Shown one piece after another: positions 21,483 through 31,222 of a DNA stretch of 64,000 bases. Source of the stretch: Pseudomonas sp. R4-35-07 (lineage in GTDB: Bacteria; Pseudomonadota; Gammaproteobacteria; Pseudomonadales; Pseudomonadaceae); contig NZ_CP027732.1 of NCBI RefSeq assembly GCF_003852235.1, positions 1,178,001 through 1,242,000 of the forward strand. The letters are read 5' to 3'. The notes under the pieces were generated by a model. The model had not been told where the DNA came from and did no database searches. It saw only the letters and a program-made list of their open reading frames with translations. Both the position numbers and the translations under genes were made by a program. The stretch's first letter is position 1. Every line of letters starts with the position of its first letter.

Positions 21483-22222
21483 GGCAAGGCAATCAACGAG
21501 GCAAAGTTAAGACACTGGAACCACGGCACGACTTTCGAGAACCCGGCCGCCAGCAGGCGTTCGCGGTGTTCTTCGAGGCTGTCGGGCTTCATGACGTTTT
21601 CGATGGCGCTGCGCTTCTGGGCGATTTCCAGCTCGCTGTAGCCGTTGGCGCGTTTGAACGCGATATGCAGGTCGGTGAGCAACGCCTGTTCCTGGGTATC
21701 GTTGAAGCGCAGTTTTTCCGAGAGGATCAGCGCACCGCCCGGCAGCAGCGACTGACGGATGCGCCCGAGCAACGCCAGGCGTTCATCGGGGGCGATGAAT
21801 TGCAGGGTGAAGTTCAGCGCGACTACCGAGGCCGGCTGGAAGTGCAGGGCGAGGATATCGCCCTCGATCACCTCCACCGGCAGCAATTCCTGGAACATCG
21901 AATCCTGGCCATTGAGGTATTCGCGGCAGCGTTCGACCATCGCCGTCGAGTTATCCACCGCGATCACCCGGCACCCGTCGGTACGCACATGGCGGCGCAG
22001 GGCCTGGGTCACGGCGCCCAGGGACGAGCCCAGGTCATACAGCACACTGCCCGGCTGGGCGAACTGGGCGGCGAGCACGCCGAGGTTTTCAACGATGGTC
22101 GGGTAACCGGGCACCGAGCGCTTGATCATGTCCGGGAACACCCGCACCACGTCTTCGTTAAAGGCGAAGTCCGGCACCTGGGGCAGGGGCTGGGCGAATA
22201 GGCGATCGGGTTCTTTGCTCAC
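21479..22222 (-). CDS. cmoA: Carboxy-S-adenosyl-L-methionine synthase
   Basis: A 247-residue enzyme converting SAM and prephenate to carboxy-SAM, the donor used by CmoB. Family features: [23 protein letters not shown], the nucleotide loop [30 protein letters not shown] and [10 protein letters not shown]. First gene of the cmoA-cmoB operon. The usual short lead into the methyltransferase fold is present, and nothing unusual was noted. Confidence 0.96.
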   Translation of the reverse strand: MSKEPDRLFAQPLPQVPDFAFNEDVVRVFPDMIKRSVPGYPTIVENLGVLAAQFAQPGSVLYDLGSSLGAVTQALRRHVRTDGCRVIAVDNSTAMVERCREYLNGQDSMFQELLPVEVIEGDILALHFQPASVVALNFTLQFIAPDERLALLGRIRQSLLPGGALILSEKLRFNDTQEQALLTDLHIAFKRANGYSELEIAQKRSAIENVMKPDSLEEHRERLLAAGFSKVVPWFQCLNFASLIALP

Positions 22223-22310
22223 GGTTGTTCCGGCGACGAGGAAGGAAAGGCCGGCATTTTAGCTAAGTTGAACGGGGCGTGCGCGATTTGTCTGAAAACC
22301 ATCACCGGTA

Positions 22311-22352
22311 CAAAAAAGGACTGCACTGGCTCATGATGCCGGCACAGTCTTT
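22311..22352 (-). terminator. Terminator after the gene at 22383
   Basis: Read on the minus strand: AGACTGTGCCGGC and GCCAGTGCAGTC form an imperfect stem around a seven-base loop, followed by CTTTTTT. It lies about 30 bases past the stop of the orphan gene. Confidence 0.65.
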
Positions 22353-22382
22353 ATAATCAGTGATGACTGGCATTGGTTAAAA

Positions 22383-22793
22383 TTATTCTTTGAGATGGAA
22401 TGTGGCCTCTATTTGGTACGTGTTCGAACCATTATTCCTTGCGGTTAGAGAAAGCGTGCCTTGGTAGTGTCGATTTGTATGGTCCGGTTTTATCTCAAGG
22501 GTGCCCGAGTAGTTTTGAAGAATATCAGTGTTTGCGGGAACTACCACAGCGCTTCTGAAACTGGAGAAAGTACCTATATTATGTTTGCCGGCGGGAATGT
22601 CCGGGGCGAGTTTTAACGTTATTGACTTCCAACCTACGCCGGGAATCTCTTCGCCTGAGTAGATCTCGAGTTCGCTACCGTCACGAAATATGAAGTGCTC
22701 TTTACCATTGAACGCTGTCGGCTGACCATTCATAGCAATGGTGCCCGAGAAGTGTCCATTTGCTTTTTGTCCGTTAAGTTTAGCGTGACTCAT
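22383..22793 (-). CDS. Small secretion-signal-free protein of unknown function, low GC
   Basis: A 136-residue protein I do not recognise. It has no signal peptide and no membrane segment. It reads as a beta-sheet protein: alternating Gly/Asn-rich turns and strands such as GHFSGTIAMNGQPTAFNGKEHFIF and YQGTLSLTARNNGSNTYQIEATF, with a repeated G-x-F-S/Q-G-T-hydrophobic pattern. The ribosome site GGAGG lies eight bases before the ATG. Codon use is clearly more AT-rich than the neighbours, as is its 260-bp upstream gap (22794-23053), where I see no gene. This suggests recent transfer. It might be a lipocalin-like or small effector protein; no function is claimed. Confidence 0.7.
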   Translation of the reverse strand: MSHAKLNGQKANGHFSGTIAMNGQPTAFNGKEHFIFRDGSELEIYSGEEIPGVGWKSITLKLAPDIPAGKHNIGTFSSFRSAVVVPANTDILQNYSGTLEIKPDHTNRHYQGTLSLTARNNGSNTYQIEATFHLKE

Positions 22794-23053
22794 GATTCAA
22801 ACCTCCAGATCCGGTGAGTGAGGTTATCCGTGCCGGATTGCTAGGTAGGCTATTCTTGATTGGGAAGCGGGAATACTGTCAACAATGACAGTTTGCTAGG
22901 CGGTTTAGATATATAAATTGCCTATGCGTGATCTAAATATGTTTTTTCTTGGGCGCATTCTTGAGTGTCTAGGAGCGTTCGGCACGTCACTGGTCAGCCG
23001 TGCCAGCGCACGCCAGAGCATCGCCCATCAACGAAAGAATCAGCCATGACCTA

Positions 23054-23443
23054 TCAGTTCACCGTAATGGCGCAGTCGAACGTCTGGGTGGGTTCGGCCT
23101 CCGGCTCCCACGGTTGCTGGGAGGTCAGGCGCAAACGGCCTTGCCCGGCGGCAAATGCCTGGAAGCGCCAGGTGGACTGGCCGCCGCCACCGATCACGCC
23201 GGATTCGCTGCTGCTGTACACCTCCGGGCTCAGCGCCCGCAACACGCCGCCGGCGGAGTCCTGGATGGCCCAGCGGTAGCCGGTGGTGGGGTTGCTGGGC
23301 AGGGTGAGGATCAGGTTCTGACCGGAAGTGAGCTGGAGCGGGCAGGCACTCTGGTCATCCACGCTGATGTTTTGCTTCGGCCCGCTGGCGCATGCGGCCA
23401 GCAGGGCAAGGCTCAAGGGGAGAAATAGGCGGGCAACGGTCAT
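23054..23443 (-). CDS. icp: Chagasin-type (I42) cysteine protease inhibitor lipoprotein
   Basis: A 129-residue inhibitor of papain-like cysteine peptidases. The N-terminus is a lipoprotein signal with lipobox LLAAC (Cys about residue 17). The I42 loops are visible: NPTTGYRW (consensus NPTTGY/F), the glycine-rich SGVIGGGGQSTWRF and the QPWEP loop. The frame is open upstream, but the ATG at 23443 gives the lipoprotein start. In P. aeruginosa an icp gene sits next to asrA, as here. The target protease, host or own, cannot be told from the sequence. Confidence 0.88.
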   Translation of the reverse strand: MTVARLFLPLSLALLAACASGPKQNISVDDQSACPLQLTSGQNLILTLPSNPTTGYRWAIQDSAGGVLRALSPEVYSSSESGVIGGGGQSTWRFQAFAAGQGRLRLTSQQPWEPEAEPTQTFDCAITVN

Positions 23444-23533
23444 GGGGGCTCCGGTTGTACACGACGAAGGGCGAGCATAACCGAAGATGAGACAAGGTGT
23501 GACAGGAGGGGGGTGTGTTGGCAGGGCTGGCCT

Positions 23534-23610
23534 CATCGGGAGCAAGCCCCCTCCCACACTTGAAGGCATTCACAAATCAAAATGTGGGAGGGGGCTTGCC
23601 CCCGATAGCG
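23534..23610. repeat. Pair of REP arms in reversed order
   Basis: ATCGGGAGCAAGCCCCCTCCCACAC-like arm (23534-23558) is followed by ATGTGGGAGGGGGCTTGC (from 23582). The arms point outward instead of inward as in the other REPINs. They overlap the upstream region of icp and the end of asrA's 3' flank. Confidence 0.8.
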
Positions 23611-23633
23611 CCAGTTCAGGCACTACATAACGG

Positions 23634-26051
23634 TCAGAAAAGCACCTTCGCCACATCCGCAAAACGCTTGGCAAAATGCACCGTCATGCCTTCCTTCAGG
23701 TACTCCGGCAGCTCTTCAAAGCTGCCACGGTTGGGCTCCGGCAGGATCAACTCGTGAATCTTCTGGCGCCGCGCCGCAATCACCTTCTCACGCACGCCGC
23801 CAATCGGTAGCACATGCCCGGTCAACGTCAGTTCACCGGTCATGGCCACGCCTTTTTTCGGCGGCTGGTTGCGTGCCAGGGACAGCAGCGCGCTGGCCAT
23901 GGTCACGCCGGCGCTCGGTCCGTCTTTGGGCGTGGCGCCTTCCGGTACGTGCAAATGGACGAAGGCTTCATCGAAGAACTTCGGATCACCGCCAAACGAC
24001 TTCAGGTTGGAGCTGATGAAGCTGTAGGCGATTTCGGCGGATTCCTTCATCACCTCACCCAGTTGCCCGGTGAGCTTGAAGCCGCGATTGAGCGTGTGGA
24101 TGCGCGTCGCTTCGATCGGCAAGGTCGCGCCACCCATGCTGGTCCAGGCCAGGCCGGTAATCACGCCAGTGCCCGACAGCACTTGTTCATTGCGAAACAC
24201 CGGCATGCCCAGGGAGGCTTCCAGGTCCTTGTTAGCGATCTTGATCACCGAATTCGGCTCATCCAGCAGCTTGACCACCGCCTTGCGCACCAGTTTGCCC
24301 AGTTGTTTCTCCAGCTGACGCACGCCGGCTTCCCGCGCATACCCATCGATCAACGCACGCAGGGCGCCGTCGCTGATGCTCAGGCTGGTTTTTGCCACAC
24401 CGGCTTTTTCCAGCTGCTTGGGCCACAGGTGGCGCTTGGCGATGGCGACTTTTTCTTCGGTGATGTAGCCCGACAGGCGAATCACTTCCATGCGGTCGAG
24501 CAACGGGCCGGGGATCGAGTCCAGGGTGTTGGCGGTGCACACGAACAGCACCTTGGACAGGTCCAGGCGCAGGTCCAGGTAGTGGTCGAGGAATTCGACG
24601 TTCTGCTCGGGATCGAGGGTTTCAAGCAGCGCCGAGGCCGGGTCGCCCTGGAAGCTCTGGCCCATCTTGTCGATCTCGTCGAGCATGATCACCGGGTTCA
24701 TCACTTCCACATCCTTGAGCGCCTGCACCAGCTTGCCCGGCAGCGCGCCGATGTAGGTGCGGCGGTGGCCCTTGATCTCGGCCTCGTCGCGCATGCCGCC
24801 GACACTGAAGCGGTAGAACGGCCGCCCCAGGGATTCGGCGATGGATTTACCGACGCTGGTCTTGCCTACGCCAGGCGGGCCCACCAGCAGCACGATGGAA
24901 CCGGCGACTTCACCTTTATAGGCGCCTACCGCGAGGAACTCGAGGATGCGGCTCTTGATGTCGTCCAGGCCCGCATGGTGTTTATCCAACACCTTGCGCG
25001 CATGTTTCAGGTCGAGTTTGTCTTCGCCATACACGCCCCACGGTACTGAGGTGGCCCAGTCCAGGTAGTTACGGGTGACGGCGTATTCCGGCGAGCCGGT
25101 TTCGAGGATCGACAGCTTGTTGAGTTCTTCATCGATACGTTTCTGCGCCTGGGCCGGCAGCGTCTTGCCCACCAGTCGCTGCTCGAATTGTTCGACATCG
25201 GCGCTGCGGTCGTCCTTGGTCAGGCCCAGCTCTTGCTGGATGACCTTGAGCTGTTCCTTGAGGAAGAACTCGCGCTGATGTTCGCCGATCTTGCGGTTCA
25301 CTTCGGCGGAGAGTTCTTTTTGCAGGCGTGCGACTTCGACCTCTTTGCGCAGCATCGGCAAAACTTTTTCCATGCGCTTGAGCATGGGCACGCAATCGAG
25401 CACTTCCTGCAACTCGTTACCGGTGGCCGAGGTCAGCGCGGCGGCGAAGTCGGTGAGCGGCGACGGGTCGTTGGGGCTGAAGCGGTTGAGGTAGTTCTTC
25501 AACTCTTCGCTGTACAGCGGGTTGAGCGGCAGCAGTTCCTTGATCGCATTGATCAGCGCCATGCCGTAGGCCTTTACCTCGTCGGTCGGCTCGCTCGGCT
25601 GGTGCGGGTATTCGACCTCCACCAGGTACGGTGGGCGGTGGTGCTTGAGCCAGGTCTTGATGCGCACGCGCGTCAGGCCTTGGGCCACGAATTGCAGCTT
25701 GCCGTTTTCGCGGCTGGCGTGGTGCACCTTGACCAGGGTGCCGTACAGCGGCAGGGCAGAGGTGTCGAAGTGGCGCGGGTCTTCGGGCGGTGTATCCATG
25801 AAAAACAGGGCGAGGGAATGGTGGTCGGATTTGCTCACCAGTTCCAGGGTTTCGGCCCAGGGTTCTTCATTGACGATGACCGGCAACACCTGCGCCGGAA
25901 AAAACGGCCGGTTGTGGATCGGGATGATGTAGACCTTGTCCGGCAGGTTTTGCCCAGGCAGGGCCAGGCCGGTGTTGGACGAAGTTTCGGCGTTTTCGGG
26001 GTCGGCGTAGTCGTTCAGGTCGTAATCAGGGACGTCTTGCTGGTCGCTCAT
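23634..26051 (-). CDS. asrA: Lon-like ATP-dependent protease AsrA
   Basis: An 805-residue Lon-family protease. Domains in order: LON N-terminal substrate domain (about 40-240), AAA+ module with Walker [10 protein letters not shown] and Walker B MLDEIDKM, and the S16 proteolytic domain with catalytic Ser in [14 protein letters not shown] and Lys in [12 protein letters not shown]. It starts with an acidic tail ([22 protein letters not shown]) not found in classical Lon. Together with the adjacent icp this matches AsrA, the second Lon of pseudomonads linked to heat and aminoglycoside stress. A sigma-32-type promoter lies just upstream. Confidence 0.9.
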   Translation of the reverse strand: MSDQQDVPDYDLNDYADPENAETSSNTGLALPGQNLPDKVYIIPIHNRPFFPAQVLPVIVNEEPWAETLELVSKSDHHSLALFFMDTPPEDPRHFDTSALPLYGTLVKVHHASRENGKLQFVAQGLTRVRIKTWLKHHRPPYLVEVEYPHQPSEPTDEVKAYGMALINAIKELLPLNPLYSEELKNYLNRFSPNDPSPLTDFAAALTSATGNELQEVLDCVPMLKRMEKVLPMLRKEVEVARLQKELSAEVNRKIGEHQREFFLKEQLKVIQQELGLTKDDRSADVEQFEQRLVGKTLPAQAQKRIDEELNKLSILETGSPEYAVTRNYLDWATSVPWGVYGEDKLDLKHARKVLDKHHAGLDDIKSRILEFLAVGAYKGEVAGSIVLLVGPPGVGKTSVGKSIAESLGRPFYRFSVGGMRDEAEIKGHRRTYIGALPGKLVQALKDVEVMNPVIMLDEIDKMGQSFQGDPASALLETLDPEQNVEFLDHYLDLRLDLSKVLFVCTANTLDSIPGPLLDRMEVIRLSGYITEEKVAIAKRHLWPKQLEKAGVAKTSLSISDGALRALIDGYAREAGVRQLEKQLGKLVRKAVVKLLDEPNSVIKIANKDLEASLGMPVFRNEQVLSGTGVITGLAWTSMGGATLPIEATRIHTLNRGFKLTGQLGEVMKESAEIAYSFISSNLKSFGGDPKFFDEAFVHLHVPEGATPKDGPSAGVTMASALLSLARNQPPKKGVAMTGELTLTGHVLPIGGVREKVIAARRQKIHELILPEPNRGSFEELPEYLKEGMTVHFAKRFADVAKVLF

Positions 26052-26081
26052 GGGGCACCTGCATAAGGAAGTATGCAGCTT

Positions 26082-26110
26082 AGATGGGGCAGGGCAGCGG
26101 TGGTTTCAAT
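26082..26110 (-). promoter_or_regulatory. Heat-shock (sigma-32) type promoter of asrA
   Basis: Read on the minus strand: ATTGAAA, 14-bp spacer, CCCCATCT. The heat-shock consensus is CTTGAAA with an 11-16-bp spacer and CCCCATNT. It ends about 30 bases before the asrA start codon. Confidence 0.8.
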
Positions 26111-26160
26111 GGTAGGGGTGAGATAGCAACATATTACATAAAGTAACTGCAGCGACGCGG

Positions 26161-27150
26161 TCAGCTGATTTTGTGGAGGTAGGCCGGCAATGGCTGCTCG
26201 GGCAGTACCGAGAGCACCTTCAAGCGCTGCAACATTCGCTGCCGCGCCCGTTGCAGGTGCTCGCGCAGGTTCAGCGCGGCCGCATCGAAAGCGCCATGGA
26301 GCAAAAGCTCCAGGATCAGGCGATGTTCGGCGAGCATGGCCGGATCGGCGCCGATTCCCAGCAATCGATGGAAAATCCGACTGATGATCATCGGGCTCTG
26401 GCCCTGGCGGATCAGCGCGGCGATCTTGCGGTTCTGCAGGCCGGCCAGGCAGCGCTGGTGCAAGTCCTCTTCGATCTGCTCGATGGCTTCCAGGCTGCAT
26501 TGCGGGTTCTGCTGGGCCGCCGTGACCCGCTGCAACATGGCTTCGAGGAGTTCCCGGTCGAGGCCCGGCGCGCTCTGGCGAAGGGCCTCGGGTTCCAGGC
26601 AGGCGCGCAGTTCGTAGTCTTCGGTGACTTCCCGCGCGGTCAACGGCCCGGCCAACCATTGGGAGTAGGGCTCTTTCTCCACCAGGCCACGGTCGCGCAG
26701 GCGCATCAGCGCTTCGCGGACCACGGCGCGGCTGACGCCGTAGTGGTCGGCGGCGGCTTGTTCGTCCAGGCGGTAATGGCCAAAGGCGATGCAGGTGGAC
26801 AGCGCCGCACCGATTTCCTCGACGATCCGCTCGCCCAGGGGCCGGGTGTCCACCAGCTCGTCGTCGCCGTTGAGGCCCAGGTGTGCGTGGCTCAGGGGCA
26901 GGCGCAGCGGCTCCACGGCCAGGCCTTCGGGATTGATCAGGTAGCCACGGCCGTTGAAGCGGCAGATCAGGCCCTCATCGTGCAGCAGGTCCAGCGCCTT
27001 GCGCACCGGCACGCGGCTGGTGCCGAACAGCTCGGCCAGCGGCGCCTCCAGCAGCACAAGCCCGTGGCGCGCGGTGCCGTTGACGATTGCATCACGCATC
27101 ACCTTGTGAATCATCGCGTAACGGGATGCCGGGGCGGACACTGGTTTCAT
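26161..27150 (-). CDS. GntR-family repressor with two winged-helix domains and an FCD domain
   Basis: A 329-residue regulator, longer than the usual 220-250 for FadR-type GntR proteins. The first winged helix is at about residues 10-72 (PLAELFGTSRVPVRKALDLLHDEGLICRFNGRGYLIN), the second at about 105-170 (LDEQAAADHYGVSRAVVREALMRLRDRGLVEKEP). The FCD ligand-binding domain follows (DYELRACLEPEALR to the C-terminus, metal-ligand-like His in EHRLILELL). It is divergent from the amidase operon, with 344 bp between them that carry two long-spaced inverted repeats, its likely operators. The inducer is presumably the imide or amide substrate or a product. Confidence 0.87.
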   Translation of the reverse strand: MKPVSAPASRYAMIHKVMRDAIVNGTARHGLVLLEAPLAELFGTSRVPVRKALDLLHDEGLICRFNGRGYLINPEGLAVEPLRLPLSHAHLGLNGDDELVDTRPLGERIVEEIGAALSTCIAFGHYRLDEQAAADHYGVSRAVVREALMRLRDRGLVEKEPYSQWLAGPLTAREVTEDYELRACLEPEALRQSAPGLDRELLEAMLQRVTAAQQNPQCSLEAIEQIEEDLHQRCLAGLQNRKIAALIRQGQSPMIISRIFHRLLGIGADPAMLAEHRLILELLLHGAFDAAALNLREHLQRARQRMLQRLKVLSVLPEQPLPAYLHKIS

Positions 27151-27284
27151 CTGCTTCTCTGGGTCATGAGTGCTAGGGCGTGACGATGGCCGGGGATTCT
27201 CTCATAGATGGGCCTGTCACTCCGCGCCACGTCGGTGGCACTTTTTTGGGGCCTTTGGCGCAGGACTGTTACTTTTTGCACCAA

Positions 27285-27311
27285 AATGTATTTATTCATC
27301 AAAGATACATT
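27285..27311. promoter_or_regulatory. Inverted repeat, possible regulator site (distal)
   Basis: AATGTAT (27285-27291) and ATACATT (27305-27311), perfect arms with a 13-bp spacer, in the gap between the GntR gene and the amidase operon. Confidence 0.5.
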
Positions 27312-27428
27312 ATTTCATTGAAGAGCAGGCCCAGCGCTGACTTCGAAATATTTTGCTTCTTACAAAAGCCTCTATCCCGTGGCTATGGACGAAAAGCCGA
27401 AATCATAAGCTCGAACACACAAAGAGAC

Positions 27429-27443
27429 TGGCACGAAAGCTGC
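27429..27443 (+). promoter_or_regulatory. Sigma-54 type promoter of the amidase operon
   Basis: TGGCACG-AAAG-CTGC. The GG (27430-27431) and GC (27442-27443) doublets have the exact spacing of the -24/-12 consensus TGGCACG-N4-TTGC. Transcription would start near 27455, inside the palindrome at 27448-27482. A TGCACCA half-site like those bound by NtrC is present around 27278. Confidence 0.6.
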
Positions 27444-27447
27444 CTCT

Positions 27448-27482
27448 ATAAAACGTACATTTTATAAATATATACGTTTTAT
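27448..27482. promoter_or_regulatory. Operator-like inverted repeat at the amidase promoter
   Basis: ATAAAACGTA (27448-27457) and TACGTTTTAT (27473-27482), perfect 10-bp arms with a 15-bp AT-rich spacer. It overlaps the expected transcription start and ends just before the ribosome site GAGGTG of the amidase gene. Confidence 0.65.
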
Positions 27483-27494
27483 GAGGTGATCTTC

Positions 27495-28826
27495 ATGTCA
27501 GACTCCACGTCAATGGCCGAAGCGTTCGCCACCGGTCGCAGCGACCCGGTGCAAGTGCTCGAACAAGCGCTTGCCCGCGCGAGCACGGCGCCCAGCGTGT
27601 TCATCTCGCTGTGCACCGAGCGTGCCTTGCGTGAGGCGCAAGCGTCCGCCGCGCGCTGGCGTGCCGGTCAGCCGCTGAGTGTGTTCGACGGCGTGCCCCT
27701 GGCCTGGAAGGACTTGTTTGACGTGGCCGGCAGCATCACCACCGCAGGCGCCGCTTATCGCCGCGAGGCGCCAGCCGCTTTGCTTGATGCGCCAAGCGTG
27801 GGGCTGTTGTGCCGCGCCGGGATGGTCAGCGTGGGCAAGACCAACCTCAGTGAGCTGGCGTATTCGGGCCTGGGCCTGAACCCGCATTTCGGCACGCCTC
27901 ACAACCCCAACAGCAGCGACCAGCCGCGGATTCCCGGCGGTTCTTCATCGGGTTCGGCCGTGGCGGTGGCGGCTGGGATTGTGCCGATTGCCATGGGCAC
28001 CGACACCGCTGGCTCGATCCGCATTCCCGCCGCCCTGAATGGCGTGGTGGGCTACCGCAGTAGCTGCCGCCGCTACAGCCGCGACGGCGTGTTTCCATTG
28101 GCGCGCAGCCTTGACAGCCTCGGCCCGCTGGCCCGCAGCGTGCGTGATGCCCTGGTCATCGACGACCTGCTCCACGGCCGTGCGCACACCCATATCGCTC
28201 GCAGCCTGAAGGGCCAGCGTTTCGTGCTCGAGCAAGGCGCGCTGGAAGGCATTGAACCGGCAGTGCGCAATAACCTGCTGCGCGCGGTGGACCAACTCAA
28301 GGCTGCCGGTGCGTTGATCGACCTGCGCCCCTGCGCCGCCTTCCAGGCCGCCCTCGACCTGATCCGGCAACACGGCTGGCTCGGCGCTTTCGAAGCCTTC
28401 GCCCTGCACCAGGCCCTGCTCGACAGCCCTGACGCCGAGCAACTCGACCCTCGCGTACGCCGCCGCCTCGAAGCCGCGCGCGGCTTGCCAGCCAGCCAAC
28501 TGATCCACCTGACTGACGCCCGCAGGCGTCTGCAGAACCAACTGAGCGACGACCTCGACGGCGCTCTGCTGATCACCCCGACCGTCGCCCACGTCGCCCC
28601 GGCGCTGGCGCCGCTGGAGGCCGACGACGAATTGTTCGTCAGCACCAACCTGGCGACTCTGCGCCTGACCATGCCCGGCAGCCTGCTCGACATGCCGGGC
28701 GTCAGCCTGCCCAGCGGCCGCGATGCCCTGGGCCTGCCCACCGCGCTGCTACTCAGCGCCCCTAGTGGCGAAGACGCGCGCCTGCTCAGGGCCGCGCTGT
28801 CGGTCGAAACCGCCCTCAACCCTTAA
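27495..28826 (+). CDS. Amidase-signature hydrolase, probable half-amidase
   Basis: A 443-residue amidase-signature enzyme hydrolysing a C-N amide bond. The catalytic triad can be read: Lys72 in PLAWKDLF, cis-Ser150 in GGSSSGSA and nucleophile Ser174 in DTAGSIR; the Ser-Ser spacing of 24 equals that of other family members. An in-frame GTG lies at 27486, but the ATG at 27495 has GAGGTG at the right distance. First gene of the island operon, followed after 11 bases by an imidase-like gene. In known cyclic imide pathways an amidase-signature half-amidase cleaves the half-amide made by imidase, so that is the proposed role. Confidence 0.85.
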   Translation: MSDSTSMAEAFATGRSDPVQVLEQALARASTAPSVFISLCTERALREAQASAARWRAGQPLSVFDGVPLAWKDLFDVAGSITTAGAAYRREAPAALLDAPSVGLLCRAGMVSVGKTNLSELAYSGLGLNPHFGTPHNPNSSDQPRIPGGSSSGSAVAVAAGIVPIAMGTDTAGSIRIPAALNGVVGYRSSCRRYSRDGVFPLARSLDSLGPLARSVRDALVIDDLLHGRAHTHIARSLKGQRFVLEQGALEGIEPAVRNNLLRAVDQLKAAGALIDLRPCAAFQAALDLIRQHGWLGAFEAFALHQALLDSPDAEQLDPRVRRRLEAARGLPASQLIHLTDARRRLQNQLSDDLDGALLITPTVAHVAPALAPLEADDELFVSTNLATLRLTMPGSLLDMPGVSLPSGRDALGLPTALLLSAPSGEDARLLRAALSVETALNP

Positions 28827-28837
28827 GGAGACACACC

Positions 28838-29716
28838 ATGGCTAAAGACATTCTCTGTGCATTTGGCGTCGACGTTGACGCCGTCGCCGGCTGGCTCGGT
28901 TCCTACGGCGGTGAAGACTCGCCGGACGACATCTCCCGCGGCCTGTTCGCCGGTGAAATCGGCGCGCCGCGCCTGCTCAAATTGTTCGAGCGCTACGGCC
29001 TGCGCACCACCTGGTTTATCCCCGGCCACTCGATGGAAACCTTTCCCGAGCAGATGAAGGCCGTGGCCGACGCCGGCCACGAAATCGGTGTGCATGGCTA
29101 CAGTCACGAAAACCCCATCGCGATGACCGCCGAGCAGGAAGAAATCGTCCTCGATAAATCCATCGAACTGATCACCCAGGTCACCGGCAAGCGCCCCACT
29201 GGCTACGTCGCGCCGTGGTGGGAATTCAGCAAAGTCACCAACGAGCTGCTGCTGAAAAAAGGCATCAAGTACGACCACAGCCTGATGCACAACGACTTTC
29301 ACCCTTACTACGTGCGCAAGGGCGACAGCTGGACCAAGATCGACTACAGCCAGCACCCCGACACCTGGATGAAACCCCTGGTGCGCGGCGAGGAAACCGA
29401 CCTGGTGGAAATCCCGGCCAACTGGTACCTCGACGACCTGCCGCCGATGATGTTCATCAAGAAAGCCCCCAACAGCCACGGCTTCGTCAACCCGCGTCAC
29501 CTGGAAGAAATGTGGCGCGACCAGTTCGACTGGGTCTACCGCGAGCATGAACACGCGGTGTTCACCATGACCATCCACCCCGACGTGTCCGGCCGCCCGC
29601 AAGTGCTGCTGATGCTTGAGCGTTTGATCGAACACATCCAGAGCCATGCCGGCGTGCGCTTCGTCACCTTCGATGAAATCGCCGACGACTTTATCCGCCG
29701 TCAACCCCGCACCTGA
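28838..29716 (+). CDS. NodB-fold hydrolase, probable cyclic imidase (HpPgdA-like)
   Basis: A 292-residue polysaccharide-deacetylase-fold protein with no signal peptide. Metal ligands by motif: Asp14 in FGVDVDA, and His86 and His90 in HGYSH; these numbers match those I recall for the zinc site of H. pylori HP0310. Also seen: APWWEFSK and the final H-containing [12 protein letters not shown]. The family includes cytoplasmic cyclic imide hydrolase of P. putida (about 293 residues) besides peptidoglycan deacetylases. The cytoplasmic location and coupling to an amidase and a transporter favour imidase (imide to half-amide). An alternative is a ureide or allantoinase-like PuuE enzyme. Confidence 0.8.
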   Translation: MAKDILCAFGVDVDAVAGWLGSYGGEDSPDDISRGLFAGEIGAPRLLKLFERYGLRTTWFIPGHSMETFPEQMKAVADAGHEIGVHGYSHENPIAMTAEQEEIVLDKSIELITQVTGKRPTGYVAPWWEFSKVTNELLLKKGIKYDHSLMHNDFHPYYVRKGDSWTKIDYSQHPDTWMKPLVRGEETDLVEIPANWYLDDLPPMMFIKKAPNSHGFVNPRHLEEMWRDQFDWVYREHEHAVFTMTIHPDVSGRPQVLLMLERLIEHIQSHAGVRFVTFDEIADDFIRRQPRT

Positions 29717-29724
29717 CCCGAACC

Positions 29725-29840
29725 CTGTAGGAGCGAGCTTGCTCGCGAAGAACCCATGAGCGCCGCGTGCATCCAGACTGCCCGCGTCGTCATTGACGAT
29801 TTTCGCGAGCAAGGGCTAGCCGCCCGCCTCGCTCCTACAG
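29725..29840. repeat. GTAGGAGCGAGC-family repeat
   Basis: Starts CTGTAGGAGCGAGCTTGCTC and ends CTCGCTCCTACAG. An extra GGCTAGCCGCCCGC-like stretch interrupts the right arm. It lies between the imidase-like and MFS genes. Confidence 0.85.
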
Positions 29841-29871
29841 AAAGCCCACTCCACCTCCCGAGGCGCGCTCC

Positions 29872-31212
29872 ATGTCTATCTACAACAAGCTTGACCTGAC
29901 TGGCTGGAAACCCCGGCAACTGACGTCCCAGGAAGTGCGCTTCGCCACCTGGATCGCGTTCTTTGCCTGGGTGTTCGCGGTGTATGACTTCATCCTGTTC
30001 GGCACCCTGCTGCCGGAGATCGGCCGGCACTTTGGCTGGGGTGAAGTGGAGCAGGCGCAAATCGCGACCTGGGTGGCGGTGGGCACGGCGGTGGTCGCGT
30101 TCGCCATTGGTCCCGTCGTCGATAAACTGGGGCGCCGCCAGGGGATTATTCTGACCGTGGCCGGCTCCGCACTGTGCTCGGCGCTCACCGCGATTGGCGG
30201 GGCGTGGGGCAAGTCGCCGCTGATCCTGATTCGCTCGCTGGGTGGCTTGGGGTATGCCGAGGAAACCGTCAATGCGACGTATCTGAGTGAGCTGTACGGC
30301 GCCTCGCAAGACCCGAGACTGACCAAGCGTCGCGGCTTCATCTACAGCCTGGTACAAGGCGGCTGGCCGGTCGGGGCCTTGATCGCGGCGGGGTTGACCG
30401 CGCTGCTGCTGCCGATTATCGGATGGCAGGGCTGCTTCGTCTTCGCCGCGATCCCGGCCATTGTGATCGCGATCATGGCGCGCAAGCTCAAGGAGAGCCC
30501 GCAGTTCCAGATTCACCAGCGCATCAGCCAACTGCGTAAACGCGGTGCGGTGAGCGAGGCGCAGAACGTCGCCGTGACCTACGGCGTGGATTATGACGAA
30601 CACAGCAAGGCCGGCCTCAAGGCCGCATTCCGGGGCCCGGCGCGGCGCGCCACCCTGGTGATCGGCGCCGCGCTGTTGCTCAACTGGGCGGCGATCCAGG
30701 TGTTCAGCGTGCTGGGCACCTCGGTGATCGTCAGCGTGCACCACATCTCGTTCGAGAACTCGCTGATCATCCTCGTGCTGTCGAACCTGGTGGGCTATTG
30801 CGGGTACCTCAGCCATGGTTGGATGGGCGACAAGATCGGGCGGCGCAACGTGATCGGCCTGGGCTGGATGCTCGGCGGCCTGGCATTCGCCGGGATGCTG
30901 TTCGGCCCGAGCAACATGCCGATGGTAGTCGGGCTGTACAGCCTGGGCCTGTTCTTCCTGATCGGGCCGTACTCGGCGGCGCTGTTCTTCATCAGCGAAA
31001 GCTTCCCCACCAGCATCCGCGCCACCGGTGGCGCGATCATCCATGCCATGGGCCCGATCGGCGCCGTGTTGGCCGGGTTTGGCGCCACCCAGGTGTTGTC
31101 CGCCGGCAGCGACTGGCAGACCGCCGCGCTGTGGTTCGGCGCGCTGCCGTGCTTCTTGTCCGGCGCGTTGATGTTTGCCGCGCGCCATGTGCGTCCGGAA
31201 ACCGTTCAGTAA
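29872..31212 (+). CDS. MFS transporter, probable uptake of the imide/amide substrate
   Basis: A 446-residue transporter of the major facilitator superfamily with twelve predicted helices. Family signatures: DKLGRRQG after helix 2 and [11 protein letters not shown] after helix 8 (the D-x-x-G-R-R/K loops), with the sugar/acid-symporter-like [11 protein letters not shown] in the second half. The central cytoplasmic loop (about 205-260) is long and charged. It resembles the metabolite:proton and aromatic acid symporter groups. The gene context suggests import of a small imide, amide or dicarboxylate. It is followed by an SDR gene after ten bases with AAGGAG. Confidence 0.88.
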   Translation: MSIYNKLDLTGWKPRQLTSQEVRFATWIAFFAWVFAVYDFILFGTLLPEIGRHFGWGEVEQAQIATWVAVGTAVVAFAIGPVVDKLGRRQGIILTVAGSALCSALTAIGGAWGKSPLILIRSLGGLGYAEETVNATYLSELYGASQDPRLTKRRGFIYSLVQGGWPVGALIAAGLTALLLPIIGWQGCFVFAAIPAIVIAIMARKLKESPQFQIHQRISQLRKRGAVSEAQNVAVTYGVDYDEHSKAGLKAAFRGPARRATLVIGAALLLNWAAIQVFSVLGTSVIVSVHHISFENSLIILVLSNLVGYCGYLSHGWMGDKIGRRNVIGLGWMLGGLAFAGMLFGPSNMPMVVGLYSLGLFFLIGPYSAALFFISESFPTSIRATGGAIIHAMGPIGAVLAGFGATQVLSAGSDWQTAALWFGALPCFLSGALMFAARHVRPETVQ

Positions 31213-31222
31213 GGAGTTCTTG

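Noticed and set aside
27278..27294. Full NtrC enhancer site upstream of the amidase operon
   Set aside because: Only the left half TGCACCA matches; the right half TGGTGCA is not present, so it is mentioned only as a half-site.
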